Origin: Exiguobacterium sp. s146
Lineage (GTDB): Bacteria; Bacillota; Bacilli; Exiguobacteriales; Exiguobacteriaceae
Direction of reading: 5' to 3'
Assembly: GCF_018618415.1 (NCBI RefSeq)
Contig: NZ_JACSMA010000001.1
Coordinates: forward strand, 186,001 to 250,000
DNA: 64,000 nucleotides
A program made the translations under genes and the position numbers. Of the stretch, positions 7,995-16,250 are shown piece after piece; position 1 is the first letter of the stretch; every line of letters starts with the position of its first letter. Under the pieces are notes generated by a model, which did not search any database, had not been told where the DNA came from, and saw only the letters and a program-made list of their open reading frames with translations.

Positions 7995-8747
7995 TTATTG
8001 ATTCACTTTTTGTTCTTCCATACATTTTAACGCCGCCGTCCAACTGCCGAATAAGGCGTTGATGGTCGATGTGCTCGGCACGTTTCGTCCTTCGGCCCAT
8101 TTCCGATAATGGAGGATGCTGAAGTGAGACAACTCTTGTCTAGCGACCCGAAGCGCCTCGATGACATCTTCTTCATCCCATTTCCGCTTCGGTGGGGCGA
8201 TATCGAGGACGAACAAGGCGTAGCTCCACGATCCGTACTTCCGCGCGATTGTCGCGACCGTCGGATAGCCGCGCTCTTGGGCCCAGATGGCGTAGTGCTG
8301 GGATGTGAGACGCTCGAGTTCCTCTGACGCTTCAATCAACGCTTGAATAATCCGTTCTTCATTATTTTTCGCCGCGGTCGTCTGAAGTTTCGCTTCCCGG
8401 AGCGCGTTCGACCAAGAGCCGAACCGGCTGCTGATTAACGTGAGCGACGGGGAACGGGTCACTTTCGACCACTCCCGATACGTTTGGCTCGTGAAGAGCG
8501 AAAGTTCTTCAGCGGCTTGATTCAATGCCCGAAGGATATCTTCATCGGAATAGTAATGGAACGACATTTGAATTTGGGCGGCGACGAGTGCCTCGCGCCA
8601 AGACCCGAACTGGTGGATGACGGTGGAAAGGGACGGCACGTTTTTGGTTTGCGACCAAACGCTGTACCGTTTCGAATCGAGCTCGGCATGTTCTTGAGCA
8701 GCTAACTGTAATGCTTGTACGATTTGAGGGCGTGTCCATTTTTTCAT
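7995..8747 (-). CDS. Protein of four homing-endonuclease-associated (HNH-type) repeats
   Basis: A 250-residue protein made only of four repeats of about 60 residues, starting near residues 4, 66, 127 and 190. Each carries I.AL..A...L.-type helix, Y..W, a Pro, I, then [FY]GSW..AL, the signature of the homing endonuclease associated repeat (Pfam family also called HNH_repeat). Repeats of this type are thought to bind DNA next to nuclease domains, but no HNH nuclease core is present here. The start at 8747 is chosen for AAAGGAGAG ten bases upstream; a longer frame to 8849 lacks this. It diverges from the polysaccharide operon, which encodes a three-repeat relative at 13111-13695. A DNA-binding regulator is possible. 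Confidence 0.7.
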   Translation of the reverse strand: MKKWTRPQIVQALQLAAQEHAELDSKRYSVWSQTKNVPSLSTVIHQFGSWREALVAAQIQMSFHYYSDEDILRALNQAAEELSLFTSQTYREWSKVTRSPSLTLISSRFGSWSNALREAKLQTTAAKNNEERIIQALIEASEELERLTSQHYAIWAQERGYPTVATIARKYGSWSYALFVLDIAPPKRKWDEEDVIEALRVARQELSHFSILHYRKWAEGRNVPSTSTINALFGSWTAALKCMEEQKVNQ

Positions 8748-9167
8748 CTTGGTGTCTCTCCTTTGGAGGGAGACGCAGCGAGCGTCTCGGAAGGTCTCTT
8801 GGTGTGAATGAACAGCTTGTATTGGTTGAAGAGTCAACGAGCTAGTCAAAAAGAATGCGTGCGATCGATGTTTCCCTCCTTACATGATGTTTTAGACGAA
8901 ATTCAAGATAATGTAAACGATACCCAATTCGGGTTATGTATATTTCCATTTCCCGTTTGTCCGACAATTATTCATTATATGAAAGAAATCATGATAATAA
9001 TTTCGTGAACTCCTTTGTTGCCATCTGTGTCGTTCATGAGAAAAAGCTTGTTTTATCTTTAAATTTGTCGAGAAGAGTCGGGTAGTTTACTAGCATCGAC
9101 GCATCTTTTGCGCATTCCAACCCACACCACGAACGAACAACTCAGACTCTTGGAGGTGCGAACTACC
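8748..9167. other. Intergenic region between divergent repeat-protein and polysaccharide genes
   Basis: About 420 bases, AT-richer than its neighbours. It holds the ribosome-binding site of the minus-strand repeat protein near 8757, a possible promoter for the operon at 9065-9093 and GGAGGTG at 9152. I see no convincing gene in it. Confidence 0.5.
9065..9093 (+). promoter_or_regulatory. Possible SigA promoter of the polysaccharide operon
   Basis: TTGTCG (9065-9070), a 17-base spacer and TACTAG (9088-9093), about 70 bases before the first ATG. This is a motif match of moderate quality. Confidence 0.35.
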
Positions 9168-11087
9168 ATGGCAACACTTGTGAACGTGTATCGGAAGAAT
9201 CAACGGAATTTGCTGTTCTTATGTCTTGACATCTTGATCGTCTCATTTGTGCTCTATGCGACGTTTGAATTGCTGTTCTCGACGATTACGTCGTACGCGG
9301 CGCTCGAATCGAGCGAAATGTTGATGATGGTCGGTATCAAAATCATCAGCTTCAGTCTCGTCGGGACGGTGTTAAAAATCCATCGTATCGACTGGCGTTA
9401 CGCCTCGGTCCATGAGATGAAACAAGTCGCTATCGCCTTACTGAGCAGTGACTTGGTGTTGTACGCCTACAACCAGTTCCACTTCGGGGCAGGGCTCGGC
9501 ATGATCATCGCTGTCCAAGGGTTGCTCGCCTTCAACTTGATTTTGTTCACGCGATTCTTGGCCCGCAACCACGTATTCGATGTGTTCAAACCGCACTCCA
9601 ATCATCCCGGACGAAAAGCGCTCATCATCGGGGCTGGTGATTCGGGCCAGTTGATCGTCCGTGAGTTGAAAGAACATCGGACGACCGTTCTCTGCGTCGT
9701 CGGTCTACTCGATGACAACCCGCACTTACAGTCGCTTTACGTGCACGGTGTTCCAGTGCTCGGGGTAACGGACGATTTAGAGCGCATCATCCAAGAGCAC
9801 GGGATTGAAGTCGTGATTTTGGCCATCCCAAGCCTGTCCTATGCGCGACGACTTGCCTTGCTCAAGCGGATTGAGAAGACGGGTGCTGAGTCCCATGCGT
9901 TACCGATGATCTCGGAGCTCGCGACCGGGAAGGTCTCCATCAGTGAAATCCGCGAAGTGAAAATCGAAGACTTGCTAGGCCGAGAACCGGTCCAGTTGGA
10001 CATATCTGGAATTTCTAGTCATGTGGAAGGAGCGACGGTACTCGTCACGGGTGCCGGCGGATCCATCGGTGCGGAACTGTGCCGTCAGCTCATCAAATTT
10101 GCCCCGGCTGAAATGATTCTCCTCGGTCACGGCGAGAACAGTATTTACTTGATTGAACGCGAGCTGCGCGAACTCGGGACGGACACGGTGCTTTATCCCG
10201 TCATCGGTGATGTGCAGGATGAGGCCCGGCTTGAAGAAGTGTTCCGGATGTATAAACCGGACATCGTCTATCACGCCGCCGCCCACAAACACGTTCCACT
10301 CATGGAAGACAATCCGCTCGAAGCCGTCAAAAACAATATTTACGGAACGAAACATATGGTCGACGTCGCGGCCCGGCACAAAGTGAATCGCTTCATCATG
10401 ATTTCGACGGATAAGGCGGTCAACCCGACAAATGTGATGGGTTCGACGAAACGCATCGCCGAGATGGTCGTTCAAGAGAAGGCACGTGCCAGCGACACGA
10501 TTTTCGCGGTCGTGCGCTTCGGGAATGTTCTCGGCAGCCGCGGCTCGGTCGTCCCGCTGTTTAAAGAACAAATTTTACGCGGGGGACCGGTCACCGTCAC
10601 CGACGCCGAGATGACCCGTTACTTCATGACCATTCCGGAAGCGAGTCGCCTCGTCATTCAAGCGAGCGTCTTAGCGCGAGGCGGTGAAGTGTTCGTGCTC
10701 GATATGGGTGACCCGGTCAAAATCATCGATTTGGCGAAAAAGATGATCGAGTTGAGCGGCTTCACGACCGACCAAATCGGCATCGAGGTTACAGGGATTC
10801 GCCCCGGTGAGAAGTTGTACGAAGAACTGTTGGCTGAAAGTGAGCTCGGTCCGGAAGCGAACGTCTTCCCGAAAATCTTCGTCGGTCAGACCCGCCCGTT
10901 CAAAACCGTCTCCTCCGTCTTGCATCTGATTGAAACGTTCCGCGATGACCGTGACGCGTTGATGTATCTGTTGCTGTTCATCGCCAACAGTGACGACCTC
11001 GACCGAGACATCGAACGGCTGTTCACACACGGAGGGAAACGAATGCGTCCTCATATCGCCGCGTCACGTCTCGCCGATGGGAACTGA
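9168..11087 (+). CDS. Membrane UDP-N-acetylhexosamine 4,6-dehydratase (CapD/EpsC/PglF type)
   Basis: Predicted to convert UDP-GlcNAc to the 4-keto-6-deoxy sugar, the first step to dideoxy-amino sugars. 639 residues: four TM segments in the first 120 residues, a CoA-binding-like Rossmann domain beginning IIGAGDSGQ near 150, then the catalytic SDR domain with TGAGGSIGAELC near 290. The active site reads STDKAVNPTNVMGSTKR, where Met replaces the usual Tyr and the Thr-Asp-Lys triad is kept, as in PglF types. PGEKLYEELL is also present. The ATG at 9168 has GGAGGTG 9 bases upstream. It is the first gene of a six-gene plus-strand unit. Confidence 0.92.
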   Translation: MATLVNVYRKNQRNLLFLCLDILIVSFVLYATFELLFSTITSYAALESSEMLMMVGIKIISFSLVGTVLKIHRIDWRYASVHEMKQVAIALLSSDLVLYAYNQFHFGAGLGMIIAVQGLLAFNLILFTRFLARNHVFDVFKPHSNHPGRKALIIGAGDSGQLIVRELKEHRTTVLCVVGLLDDNPHLQSLYVHGVPVLGVTDDLERIIQEHGIEVVILAIPSLSYARRLALLKRIEKTGAESHALPMISELATGKVSISEIREVKIEDLLGREPVQLDISGISSHVEGATVLVTGAGGSIGAELCRQLIKFAPAEMILLGHGENSIYLIERELRELGTDTVLYPVIGDVQDEARLEEVFRMYKPDIVYHAAAHKHVPLMEDNPLEAVKNNIYGTKHMVDVAARHKVNRFIMISTDKAVNPTNVMGSTKRIAEMVVQEKARASDTIFAVVRFGNVLGSRGSVVPLFKEQILRGGPVTVTDAEMTRYFMTIPEASRLVIQASVLARGGEVFVLDMGDPVKIIDLAKKMIELSGFTTDQIGIEVTGIRPGEKLYEELLAESELGPEANVFPKIFVGQTRPFKTVSSVLHLIETFRDDRDALMYLLLFIANSDDLDRDIERLFTHGGKRMRPHIAASRLADGN

Positions 11088-11116
11088 ACGCCACTATGAG
11101 CGAGGAGGGGAGAACG

Positions 11117-11959
11117 ATGGTCGATCAAACAGTGCTCATCGTCGGCGTCGCCAGTTTTCAAGGGTTCCATCTGGCACGTCGACTGTTACAAGAAGGGTTT
11201 GATGTCGTCGGCATCGATGATGAGGGACGACACAAGACGAGAATCGCCAAACAACGTCTCTACGTCTTGACGCACCCGCAGTTTCAATTGATTCGTACAA
11301 CACTCGCGAACAAGACGGTCATGCGCAGCATGTTGAATCGACATGACCCGCATCACATCATCTTATGTTCGACCCGTACCGTCGACGACCCACTCGAACG
11401 TTATGAGCTGATGAAGCGATATATCGCACTGCATACGAAACGTGTGCCGCTCAAGTCGTTCATCACGTTTGACCTCCCGATACAGGAAGTGAACGAAGAA
11501 GGTCCCGCCATCCATCTCTTCACGGAAGACGTCTTCGGCCCTTGGGACGATGCCACTACACTCGTATCCAAAGCAATCGTCGCCGTCGACCGCGGGGTTC
11601 GTCTCTCCGGCTATTATGCGACGGATATCATCAACGTCTCCTATATCGATGACGTCGTCGAGTCGGTCGTTCGACTATTGCGTTTGGTTCAAACGGGGCT
11701 GTCGCCCGTCGGTTACTTTCAAATCCCGGCCTCGGACTACGTGAACGTTCAAACGTTACTGTCCGATGTCGGCCATATCCTCAACAAGTCAGCCAAGACG
11801 TCGCTACCGATGCGGGAATCGATGCTTCGCCAGTCGGCTATCCCGACGCTCGATACGTTGATCGGCTTCAGCCCGAGTACATCGTTATTTGAAGGGCTCG
11901 AGCAAGTCGTCGACTGGTATATCTCGTATAAAAACATGATGAAGGAGGGCATCAAATGA
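11117..11959 (+). CDS. Degenerate NDP-sugar epimerase/dehydratase-like protein (extended SDR)
   Basis: 280 residues with the outline of an extended SDR: an N-terminal beta-alpha-beta unit VLIVGVASFQGFHLARRL, TEDVFGPWDD where active members have an NVYGP motif, and IINVSYIDDVVE where they have a FVYVDD motif. The nucleotide-binding Gly pattern is incomplete and no YxxxK catalytic pair appears at the expected place, so enzymatic activity is doubtful. The start at 11117 is chosen for GAGGAGGGG upstream; the ATG at 11096 is possible. The stop overlaps the aminotransferase start by ATGA, so the two are tightly coupled. Confidence 0.65.
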   Translation: MVDQTVLIVGVASFQGFHLARRLLQEGFDVVGIDDEGRHKTRIAKQRLYVLTHPQFQLIRTTLANKTVMRSMLNRHDPHHIILCSTRTVDDPLERYELMKRYIALHTKRVPLKSFITFDLPIQEVNEEGPAIHLFTEDVFGPWDDATTLVSKAIVAVDRGVRLSGYYATDIINVSYIDDVVESVVRLLRLVQTGLSPVGYFQIPASDYVNVQTLLSDVGHILNKSAKTSLPMRESMLRQSAIPTLDTLIGFSPSTSLFEGLEQVVDWYISYKNMMKEGIK

Positions 11960-13098
11960 ACATCTTATTATCGAAGCCGCATATGTCCGGACGTGAGATG
12001 GCTTATATCGAAGAGGCGTTCGCGAGCAATTGGATCGCGCCGCTCGGCCCGAACGTCAATGCGTTTGAAGCGGAAGTGGCCGCTTACACGGACCATCCTC
12101 ACGCCTTGGCGACAAGCTCGGGCACGGCTGCCCTCCATTTGGCGTTACTTACCCTCGGTGTCGGAATGAATGACACGGTCTTCTGTCAATCGCTCACGTT
12201 CGTGGCATCGGTCAACCCGATCCGTTATGTCGGGGCGATCCCGGTCTTTATCGATTCGGAAACGACGACGTGGAACATGTCACCGGACGCGCTCCGGAAA
12301 GCGTTCGTTCAAGCGGCGACGAAAGGGAAACTTCCGAAAGCGGTCATCGTCGTGCATCTCTACGGCGTTGTCGCAAAAATCGGCGAGATTCGCCACATCT
12401 GCCGCGAATATGGTGTCCCGTTGATTGAAGATGCGGCCGAATCACTCGGCTCGACATGGCACGGGCAGATGACGGGCACGATCGGTGACATCGGCTTCTA
12501 TTCGTTCAACGGTAATAAAATCATTACGACGTCAGGCGGTGGCATGCTGATGGTGCCGAATGAAGAAACGAGACAGTTGGCGCTCAAATTGGCCACGCAA
12601 GCCCGGGAAGATGCCCCGCATTATGAGCATGAACAAGTCGGATATAACTATCGGTTGAGTAACGTCTCGGCCGGAATCGGCCGGGGCCAGCTCGAAGTGA
12701 TCGAACAACGCGTCCAAGCGAGACGCCGCGTCTTCGCCCGTTACGAGCGCATGTTCCGGCAACTCGGGACGACGTATCAACAAGAGGTCCCGTATTCACG
12801 GGCCAATCGTTGGCTCACGGCCATGCAGCTGGATCAGACCGAGTTGCACCGTGACACGTTGATGGAGCGTCTCGCCACGGCCGGAATCGAGTCGCGTCCC
12901 GTCTGGAAGCCGATGCACTTACAGCCCGTTTACCGCGATGCAGAATACGTGTCGGTCGACGGAGAAGACGTCAGTCGCCGACTCTTCGAAAACGGCATCT
13001 GTCTTCCGTCGGGATCTGATTTGACGCTCGGAGAACAACAGCAAGTCATCCAGACGGTACTCGATACACGTACAATCGTGACCGAACAAAGTGTCTGA
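11956..13098 (+). CDS. DegT/DnrJ/EryC1/StrS-family sugar aminotransferase
   Basis: PLP-dependent transamination of a 4-keto (or 3-keto) nucleotide sugar, the expected next step after the 4,6-dehydratase. 380 residues, normal length. Seen: TSSGTAALHLAL near residue 54, the EDAAESLGS block (Asp contacts the PLP ring nitrogen) near 160, SFNGNKIITTSGGGM with the Schiff-base Lys near 184, and NYRLSNVSAGIG. It overlaps the previous gene by four bases. The product may be a 4-amino-4,6-dideoxy hexosamine nucleotide; this is inferred from the pairing with the dehydratase. Confidence 0.92.
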   Translation: MNILLSKPHMSGREMAYIEEAFASNWIAPLGPNVNAFEAEVAAYTDHPHALATSSGTAALHLALLTLGVGMNDTVFCQSLTFVASVNPIRYVGAIPVFIDSETTTWNMSPDALRKAFVQAATKGKLPKAVIVVHLYGVVAKIGEIRHICREYGVPLIEDAAESLGSTWHGQMTGTIGDIGFYSFNGNKIITTSGGGMLMVPNEETRQLALKLATQAREDAPHYEHEQVGYNYRLSNVSAGIGRGQLEVIEQRVQARRRVFARYERMFRQLGTTYQQEVPYSRANRWLTAMQLDQTELHRDTLMERLATAGIESRPVWKPMHLQPVYRDAEYVSVDGEDVSRRLFENGICLPSGSDLTLGEQQQVIQTVLDTRTIVTEQSV

Positions 13099-13110
13099 GG
13101 AGGACGAACG

Positions 13111-13695
13111 ATGAACCGGGAAGCAGAGATTATCCAGTCGCTTCGAGCCGCTGCATCTCTGACTCCGACCCTCACTGTCAAACAATATCAGCTCTGGAGC
13201 CGAGACCGAGACGTCCCGACGTTCCTCGACGTTCTCAATTTTTATGGGTCATGGACCGGTGCGTTAAAAGCGGCCGGGCTCGTCGAATCCCGCAAACAGT
13301 ATACCCAACAAGAACTCATCGCAGCACTTCGGCTCGCACTTGAACAGGAAGGGAGATTGACGAGCACCCACTATCAACAATGGGCCAAAGGTCAAGTCGC
13401 CCCTTCCCTAGGTGATATTATTTCCCACTTCGGGTCTTGGAGTCTGGCCGTGAAAACGGTTGAGCGTTTAGAAGAACTCCATTTTACCGCCCAACCAGAA
13501 CGTGAAAAAGCAGAAATCGTCCAATCGTTACTCGAAGCAAGCCGGGTCGTGGTCCCATTCAACGCCGTCACGTATCAGAAATGGGCCAAACGACATAAAC
13601 GACCGAGTGTCGCCAAAATATCGCGACGGTATGGATCTTGGAAACGGGCACTCGCCGAATTGGAGCTTCGTGAGTCGTGCAATGGGAAGAAGTGA
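13111..13695 (+). CDS. Protein of three homing-endonuclease-associated (HNH-type) repeats
   Basis: 194 residues comprising three repeats starting near residues 3, 66 and 130, each ending YGSW or FGSW with Trp and Ala positions conserved, as in the four-repeat protein at 7995-8747. No nuclease domain is seen. GAGGAGG precedes the ATG. The gene sits 12 bases after the aminotransferase and 22 before the deacetylase, so it is an integral operon member, unusual for a DNA-binding repeat protein. A regulatory or structural role in the polysaccharide locus is inference only. Confidence 0.7.
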   Translation: MNREAEIIQSLRAAASLTPTLTVKQYQLWSRDRDVPTFLDVLNFYGSWTGALKAAGLVESRKQYTQQELIAALRLALEQEGRLTSTHYQQWAKGQVAPSLGDIISHFGSWSLAVKTVERLEELHFTAQPEREKAEIVQSLLEASRVVVPFNAVTYQKWAKRHKRPSVAKISRRYGSWKRALAELELRESCNGKK

Positions 13696-13717
13696 ACATG
13701 GAGGAGGAGGAATCACG

Positions 13718-14719
13718 ATGAACGGAGCATTTGTCATCTCGTTAGATTTTGAATTGAATTGGGGCACGTTTGACGGCACGACGATTGAGGCGTATGGCGA
13801 AAATCTGCTCGGGGTCCGGCAAGTCGTGCCGAGCCTGCTCGACTTGTTTGCCGCGCATCAAATTCATGTGACGTGGGCGACCGTCGGCTTCCTGTTCTAC
13901 GAGACGAAAGCGGAACTGTTGAAAGACTTGCCGACGATTCAACCGGCGTACCGTCACCCCGAATATTCTTCATACAACTGGATGCAACATGTCGGGGCGG
14001 ACGAGGCGACCGATCCGTATCACTTCGGGAAGTCGCTCGTCGATCAAATCATCGCCACACCTGGCCAAACGATTGGAACTCATACGTATTGTCATCTCTC
14101 TTGTCTCGAGGAAGGTGTGACCATCGAGGCGTTCAAGGCCGACCTCGAGGCGGCGAAGCGTGTGGCGGCACGGCGAGACGTCCCGATTCAAAGTATCGTC
14201 TATCCACGCAATCAATCGAGTCCGGCGCATTTCAAGGCAGCTCAAGAAGTCGGAATCGATGTCTATCGCGGCAATGAGACCCATTACATTTATCGGGCCG
14301 ACGCGAGAGGGGATGAGGGATTAGGCCGACGGGCCCTTCGTCTGCTGGACGCCTACGTGAACTTGACCGGACATCACACCGTCTCATGGGACGCCATTCG
14401 GCAATCGTCTCCTTATAACGTGCCTTCGAGCCGCTTTCTCCGTCCGTACGTGCCGGCGCTCCGCTTCCTTGACCGTCTCAAATTGCGTCGCATCAAGCGC
14501 AGCATGACCCATGCCGCTAAAACCGGGCAAGTATTCCATCTGTGGTGGCACCCGCACAACTTCGGGAAACATTTAGCGGAAAACATGGCGATGTTGAGCG
14601 AAATCGTCGCGCATTACGAGACGCTCCGCCAGACGTATCAATTTGAAAGTTTGTCGATGGAAGAAGTGGCGAACCGGTGCCGTCCGGCTATCGTTTCGAC
14701 ACAGGAGTGTCACGGATGA
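13718..14719 (+). CDS. Polysaccharide deacetylase family protein (NodB-like)
   Basis: 333 residues of the carbohydrate esterase 4-like fold. Seen: SLDFELNWGTFDG near residue 8, a DxE form of motif 1 typical of the cytosolic subgroup; the HTYCH metal motif near 120; IVYPRNQSS; and a late FHLWWHPHNFG. No signal peptide is present, so it may act on an intracellular sugar or lipid-linked intermediate rather than on wall polymer. GGAGGAGG precedes the ATG at 13718; the longer upstream frame lies inside the repeat-protein gene. It is followed by overlapping or close-spaced start codons of the next gene. Confidence 0.82.
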   Translation: MNGAFVISLDFELNWGTFDGTTIEAYGENLLGVRQVVPSLLDLFAAHQIHVTWATVGFLFYETKAELLKDLPTIQPAYRHPEYSSYNWMQHVGADEATDPYHFGKSLVDQIIATPGQTIGTHTYCHLSCLEEGVTIEAFKADLEAAKRVAARRDVPIQSIVYPRNQSSPAHFKAAQEVGIDVYRGNETHYIYRADARGDEGLGRRALRLLDAYVNLTGHHTVSWDAIRQSSPYNVPSSRFLRPYVPALRFLDRLKLRRIKRSMTHAAKTGQVFHLWWHPHNFGKHLAENMAMLSEIVAHYETLRQTYQFESLSMEEVANRCRPAIVSTQECHG

Positions 14720-14754
14720 GCGGCATTCAAAGGAAATGGAGGGAGGGAAACGCC

Positions 14755-15408
14755 ATGGGCCGACCAATCGTATTGCTCATCGGGGAACATCGCACATCCG
14801 CCTACGTTTATCAGGCGATTCGCAATTTAGGGGTGACCCATGTGATTCAAGAGGACGGTCCGAGTGAGCATCGACCCGAATCGATCAACCATTGGCTGAC
14901 ACACGCCTATGTCCGGTCGATGGCGCCCCTCATGCGCGTATCGAGCCGGGCCCGGATTCGAGAACTGAAAGGACGCTATCCGTTGAACGATGAGCCGATT
15001 CCGTTCCATCACATCCTCCGGGTCACTTCCTTGAACGATACGAAGACGACGATGTGGCTCGACCGTCTCGACCCGCAACTCATCGTCACCCATGAGACGG
15101 GACCGATTGATCCGAGTGTCCTCGCCCGATTCGACTGTCCGGTGTTGACGGTCAAACCAACGATTGCAGAAGGACAGATTGAGGCATACTGGGCGTTCCG
15201 GGCCAAACCGGACGTCTGTGAGACACGAATCGAACAGTGGACCGAGCGGGGATGGTCCGTGGTCGACCGTGCCGTGCTCTATATCGGCGGGACGGATAAC
15301 TTTGCCACATACCCATATTTACAGCTCACTACCATGTTACCCCTCCTGAGACGACACATTGAGTTGCTGTTAAAGGAGGACGTGTATGACCGCCGAACGG
15401 CGAAATAA
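14755..15408 (+). CDS. Formyltransferase-fold-like protein, operon end
   Basis: 217 residues. The arrangement WLDRLDPQLIVTHETGPID, then a conserved hydrophobic strand and AEGQIEAYWAF, resembles sugar or methionyl-tRNA formyltransferases (LxPDLIV..G..ILP, then N.H.G..P.YRG). The catalytic Asn/His/Asp signature is not visible, so an active N-formyltransferase is not supported. I would call it a hypothetical protein of that fold at low confidence. The start at 14755 is preceded by GGAGGGAGG; an ATG at 14716 that overlaps the deacetylase stop also has AGGAG upstream. It ends the operon at a strong hairpin. Confidence 0.5.
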   Translation: MGRPIVLLIGEHRTSAYVYQAIRNLGVTHVIQEDGPSEHRPESINHWLTHAYVRSMAPLMRVSSRARIRELKGRYPLNDEPIPFHHILRVTSLNDTKTTMWLDRLDPQLIVTHETGPIDPSVLARFDCPVLTVKPTIAEGQIEAYWAFRAKPDVCETRIEQWTERGWSVVDRAVLYIGGTDNFATYPYLQLTTMLPLLRRHIELLLKEDVYDRRTAK

Positions 15409-15436
15409 CGGCCAAAGCGCGATGCTTTGGCCGTTT
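15408..15436 (+). terminator. Terminator of the polysaccharide operon
   Basis: An 11-bp perfect stem ACGGCCAAAGC / GCTTTGGCCGT, loop GCGAT, overlaps the last stop codon. It also lies at the 3' end of the converging MerR gene. Confidence 0.8.
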
Positions 15437-16199
15437 AGCTTTGGGTGATGCAATAGTGTTGAATGGCGTCATTGTAATAGACGGCAAGTCCTGGCGCGTA
15501 CTTGTCATAAAACGCGGTGAAGCGCTCGTCCATAACGTACATCTGTCCGAGTCCGCTGAACATGTCGAGCGAGCATTCATAGAACTGGTCGTTGATGAAC
15601 GCGTGGTTCGCCTGGACGGCCGCTTGAACACGCGGGTCTTCGACTGGGACACCGGCCGTGAATAAGTCGAAGAGCGGTTTGACGAGATTGACTTGTTGTT
15701 GACTGAGCGCTTCCCAATCTTCTTTCGAGCGCTTGTCGGCGCGCGCACGTGACGTCTTGTACGCCTCGATCTCGCCCCAGCGCTCCACGACCTCGGGCTC
15801 GTGTTTCGCTTCATGGGCTTTCAGTTCGTCAAACGATAGGCCGTTGAACAACGATTTGTCTTCCATTGGAATTCCTCCTCTCAGTGAGGTGAGCGTCGAT
15901 TCCGCCGTCTCGGCGAGTGTCGCGAAATAGGCGGCCTTCGCGCGTAGGGCGGTCACTTGCTCCTCGAGGGCACGGGTCCGATCGAACGGTTCGGCTTCGA
16001 GTAACACTTGAATCGTCTCGAGTGGAAAGTCGAGCGAGCGATACAGCAAAATCGTCTGCAACCGCTCGGCGTCCTGTGACGAGTAACGGCGATACCCGTT
16101 GGTGTCACGCTCGGCAACAAGCAGACCGACCGCGTCATAGTGCCGTAGTGTCCGTGTGGTCGTGCCAGCGAGCGTTGCGAGCTGTTGAATCGTATACAT
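15435..16199 (-). CDS. MerR-family regulator with TipAS effector domain
   Basis: 254 residues. An N-terminal MerR helix-turn-helix and wing (TIQQLATLAGTTTRTLRHYD, then GYRRYS), a dimerisation coiled coil to about residue 110, then a TipAS-like C-terminal domain (about 135-254) with KHEPEVVERWG and a C-terminal FYDKYAPGLA. B. subtilis Mta and Streptomyces TipA have this architecture and sense drugs or thiopeptides to activate efflux or their own genes. No efflux gene is adjacent. Its own promoter has the 19-base spacer of MerR-controlled promoters, so autoregulation is likely. GGAGGTGAGG precedes the ATG. Confidence 0.88.
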   Translation of the reverse strand: MYTIQQLATLAGTTTRTLRHYDAVGLLVAERDTNGYRRYSSQDAERLQTILLYRSLDFPLETIQVLLEAEPFDRTRALEEQVTALRAKAAYFATLAETAESTLTSLRGGIPMEDKSLFNGLSFDELKAHEAKHEPEVVERWGEIEAYKTSRARADKRSKEDWEALSQQQVNLVKPLFDLFTAGVPVEDPRVQAAVQANHAFINDQFYECSLDMFSGLGQMYVMDERFTAFYDKYAPGLAVYYNDAIQHYCITQS

Positions 16200-16219
16200 G
16201 TCCTCACCTCCTTGGATTC

Positions 16220-16250
16220 AGCGTACACGTTGACGTCGCGTCAAGGTCAA
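16220..16250 (-). promoter_or_regulatory. MerR-type promoter with 19-bp spacer and dyad operator
   Basis: On the minus strand TTGACC (-35, 16245-16250), a 19-base spacer and TACGCT (-10, 16220-16225). The spacer holds the 6-3-6 dyad TTGACG-TCG-CGTCAA in plus-strand reading (16230-16244). The long spacer with a central dyad is the hallmark of promoters untwisted by MerR proteins. Confidence 0.65.

Noticed and set aside
8985-9007. Fur- or PerR-like box (TGATAATAATT)
   Set aside because: Only about two thirds of the consensus is matched and it is far from both flanking starts; AT-rich chance is likely.
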